Positions 6,304 through 6,442 of a stretch of DNA of 6,442 bases are shown here, piece by piece. The stretch covers positions 12,048 to 18,489 of the forward strand of contig FR901597.1 in NCBI GenBank assembly GCA_000438015.1, read 5' to 3'. Numbering within the stretch: position 1 is the first letter of the stretch; each line of letters starts with the position of its first letter. The notes beneath the pieces are model-generated. The model saw only the letters and a program-made list of their open reading frames with translations, searched no databases and had not been told where the DNA came from. The stretch is from Coraliomargarita sp. CAG:312. Its GTDB lineage: Bacteria; Verrucomicrobiota; Verrucomicrobiia; Opitutales; Intestinicryptomonadaceae. A program made the position numbers and the translations under genes.

Positions 6304-6442
6304 CTTTAATGTATTCGATATGGGCCGTGTTTGCTGGGGTATGTCTTATTTAGTTTGCTGAGAATAATGCATCTTAATATTTAAGCCTATAGGCCGCTTT
6401 TGATTGTAGTCGGTTTATATTATTTAAGCCAAAAGGCTTGCC
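6288..6442. other. Intergenic region after fsr, no convincing gene
   Basis: This 155-nt AT-rich tail contains the right arm of the terminator hairpin and the two short repeats. The longest + strand reading with an ATG is 14 codons (6309-6353). On the minus strand one frame is open from the window edge to a TAA at 6374-6376, which could be the end of a convergent gene but is too short to support. No tRNA-like fold or promoter is recognisable. Confidence 0.5.
6378..6430 (+). repeat. Short direct repeat TATTTAAGCC, two copies
   Basis: TATTTAAGCC occurs at 6378-6387 and again at 6421-6430, 43 nt apart start to start. Each copy continues into a small dyad: GCC-TATA-GGC (6385-6394) and AAGCC-AAAA-GGCTT (6426-6439, 5-bp stem, 4-nt loop). 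Neither dyad has a following T-run. The second copy runs close to the window edge, so a longer repeat array or a regulatory region further right cannot be judged. Chance is possible in this AT-rich stretch. Confidence 0.35.

Noticed and set aside
6309..6353. 14-codon hydrophobic ORF MYSIWAVFAGVCLI after fsr, with GGGAA 5 nt upstream
   Set aside because: Too short to distinguish from chance; its apparent ribosome site is the right arm of the terminator hairpin.
6385..6442. + strand frame open to the window edge (TTG at 6400, hydrophobic LIVVGLYYL)
   Set aside because: No ATG or ribosome site, and too few codons inside the window to support a gene start.

Overview
The window comes from a Gram-negative (diderm) bacterium: it encodes a tripartite RND efflux pump with a dedicated outer-membrane channel lipoprotein. 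Base composition is moderate, and by eye the coding sequence uses ATA heavily for isoleucine and TTG for leucine, unlike enterics or pseudomonads. The PVC group (for example Verrucomicrobiota) is a possible source, but this is a low-confidence inference from style; no rRNA or other phylogenetic marker is present.

Layout, all genes on the + strand. (1) Positions 1-62: last codons and stop of a gene cut by the left edge, most likely the periplasmic adaptor (membrane-fusion protein) of the pump. (2) 96-3410: an RND inner-membrane pump of the MdtC type, 1104 aa, with the proton-relay residues intact. (3) 3416-4957: a TolC/OprM-type outer-membrane factor with a lipoprotein signal peptide, starting 5 nt after the pump stops. 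(4) 4958-5072: a 115-nt spacer with two tandem stem-loops and no convincing terminator. (5) 5073-6287: a 12-TM major facilitator that strongly resembles Fsr, the fosmidomycin exporter. (6) 6278-6303: a hairpin across the fsr stop codon that reads best as a terminator for the minus strand, then 155 nt without a convincing gene.

How it works together: the adaptor, RND pump and outer-membrane factor would form one envelope-spanning, proton-driven efflux complex. The Fsr-like carrier works alone in the inner membrane and would deliver substrate to the periplasm, from which the RND complex could take it across the outer membrane. The three-gene pump is a conventional cluster. I see no phage, IS, CRISPR, toxin-antitoxin or other unusual system here. 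The points worth a second look are modest: an insertion in the pump near its docking region, a long linker in the channel lipoprotein, hairpins at gene borders, and a weak translation start on fsr.
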